Source of the DNA: Sulfurovum sp. UBA12169
Lineage (GTDB): Bacteria > Campylobacterota > Campylobacteria > Campylobacterales > Sulfurovaceae
Length of the DNA: 64,000 nt
Assembly (NCBI GenBank): GCA_002742845.1
Contig: DLUH01000005.1
Coordinates: forward strand, 186,001-250,000
Reading direction: 5' to 3'
The notes beneath the pieces were generated by a model. The model worked only from the letters and a program-made list of their open reading frames with translations. It was not told where the DNA came from and made no database searches. Both the position numbers and the translations under genes were made by a program. Below, piece after piece: positions 63,096-64,000 of this stretch. Numbering within the stretch: the first letter of the stretch is position 1; each line of letters starts with the position of its first letter.

Positions 63096-64000
63096 TTATG
63101 CAATTACCTTAGTAACAACACCTGCGCCAACAGTTCTACCACCTTCACGGATAGCAAATCTAGTACCATCTTCAAGTGCTACAGGAGCAATAAGTTCAAC
63201 GTTTACTTTAACGTTATCCCCTGGCATAACCATTTCAGTACCTTCTTGAAGTTCGATTGAACCTGTTACGTCTGTTGTACGTACATAAAATTGCGGTCTA
63301 TAATTATTAAAGAATGGAGTGTGTCTTCCACCTTCCTCTTTAGTAAGTACATATACTTCCGCTTCAAATTTAGTGTGTGGTGTAATTGAACCCGGCTTAC
63401 AAAGAACCATACCTCTTTGTACATCGTCTTTACCGATACCTCTGATAAGAACACCGCAGTTATCTCCGGCTTGTCCGCAATCCATCTCTTTACGGAACAT
63501 CTCAACACCTGTTACGGTTGTTTTTTGTGTATTTTTAATACCTACGATTTCAACTTCGTTACCAACACACACTTGTCCTCTGTCGATTTTACCGGTTACA
63601 ACTGTACCACGACCTTGGATTGTAAAAATATCTTCGATTGGCATCAAGAAAGCTTGATCCACATCTCTTACAGGCTCTGGGATATAGCTATCTACAGCAT
63701 CCATAAGTGTAAAAATTTTATCAGCCCATGGTCCAAGGTTACCAGCTTTTGCTTCTTCAAGCGCTTGATACGCTGAACCGGCAATGATTGGAGTATCGTC
63801 TCCCGGAAAGTCGTATTCTGAAAGAAGTTCTCTTACTTCCATCTCTACAAGCTCAAGCATTTCTTCTCTGTCTTCTTCGTCAAGCTGATCTTCTTTGTTT
63901 AGGAAAACTACGATATACGGAACACCGACTTGTTTAGAAAGAAGGATATGCTCTCTTGTTTGAGCCATTGGTCCATCAGTAGCAGCAATTACCAAAATTG
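63096..64000 (-). CDS. tuf: Elongation factor Tu (5' end beyond window)
   Basis: About 300 C-terminal residues of EF-Tu; the frame runs off the right edge. Visible are the end of the G domain ([20 protein letters not shown] as the guanine-specificity motif, [11 protein letters not shown]), then domains 2 and 3 ([46 protein letters not shown]). It delivers aminoacyl-tRNA to the ribosome. Confidence 0.97.
   Translation of the reverse strand, partial: ILVIAATDGPMAQTREHILLSKQVGVPYIVVFLNKEDQLDEEDREEMLELVEMEVRELLSEYDFPGDDTPIIAGSAYQALEEAKAGNLGPWADKIFTLMDAVDSYIPEPVRDVDQAFLMPIEDIFTIQGRGTVVTGKIDRGQVCVGNEVEIVGIKNTQKTTVTGVEMFRKEMDCGQAGDNCGVLIRGIGKDDVQRGMVLCKPGSITPHTKFEAEVYVLTKEEGGRHTPFFNNYRPQFYVRTTDVTGSIELQEGTEMVMPGDNVKVNVELIAPVALEDGTRFAIREGGRTVGAGVVTKVIA

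Overview
The window is chromosomal DNA from a Campylobacterota (epsilonproteobacterial) genome. The most likely neighbourhood is the Sulfurovum/Sulfurimonas-type environmental lineages; this is inferred from gene content, and no search was run. Supporting signs are a ccoNOQP cbb3 oxidase operon followed by a DUF4006 gene, a CiaB homologue, separate but overlapping rpoB and rpoC, an AddB-type recombination gene, DUF507 and DUF4389 genes, and AT-rich spacers with TATAAT-like -10 boxes but no clear -35 boxes. I see no insertion sequence, prophage, CRISPR array or rRNA gene.

Layout. 1-6.8 kb (minus): the 5' part of addB, then the cbb3 oxidase operon ccoNOQP with four small accessory genes. 7.1-16.3 kb (minus): ddl, carA, a DUF507 gene, purA, hisZ, a class V aminotransferase, yceI, ciaB and rdgB. 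16.4-17.7 kb (plus): one MFS transporter that converges on tkt at a strong terminator. 17.8-24.7 kb (minus): tkt, a polyprenyl synthase, a DUF190/fluC fluoride pair, aroK, small hypotheticals and a MATE pump. 25-28.5 kb: thpR (plus) faces thiG, purN and the bifunctional nnr gene (minus). 28.5-33.5 kb (plus): rpsU, purT, a 2-hydroxyacid dehydrogenase and an SdhA/SdhB-type pair. 33.6-35.5 kb (minus): a membrane protein with an HEGGH motif, and leuC. 35.7-45.2 kb (plus): a NFACT/RqcH-like gene, cdsA, dxr, an alpha/beta hydrolase, tsaD, gyrB, a degenerate GGDEF-EAL protein, queF and a small HTH protein. 45.3-47.4 kb (minus): a polysaccharide deacetylase and a DUF4015-type glycoside hydrolase. 47.5-64 kb (minus): the transcription/translation cluster tuf-rpmG-trnW-secE-nusG-rplK-rplA-rplJ-rplL-rpoB-rpoC-rpsL-rpsG-fusA, with tuf running off the right edge.

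How the genes work together. Most of the window is housekeeping: a microaerobic terminal oxidase, purine synthesis (purA, purN, purT), the pyrimidine/arginine precursor enzyme CarA, cell-wall and membrane precursors (ddl, cdsA, dxr, polyprenyl synthase), tRNA modification (tsaD, queF), metabolite and nucleotide repair (nnr, rdgB), and the core gene-expression machinery.

I did not find a clear new multi-gene system. The observations most worth follow-up are a degenerate c-di-GMP-type protein whose start overlaps the gyrB stop, a heptanucleotide repeat inside a tiny ORF wedged between the hydrolase and tsaD, an SdhA/SdhB pair with altered cofactor-binding residues and no membrane anchor, a zincin-like motif in CiaB, a 15-bp perfect inverted repeat in the ccoN leader, and a GC-rich foldable island near 24.8 kb.
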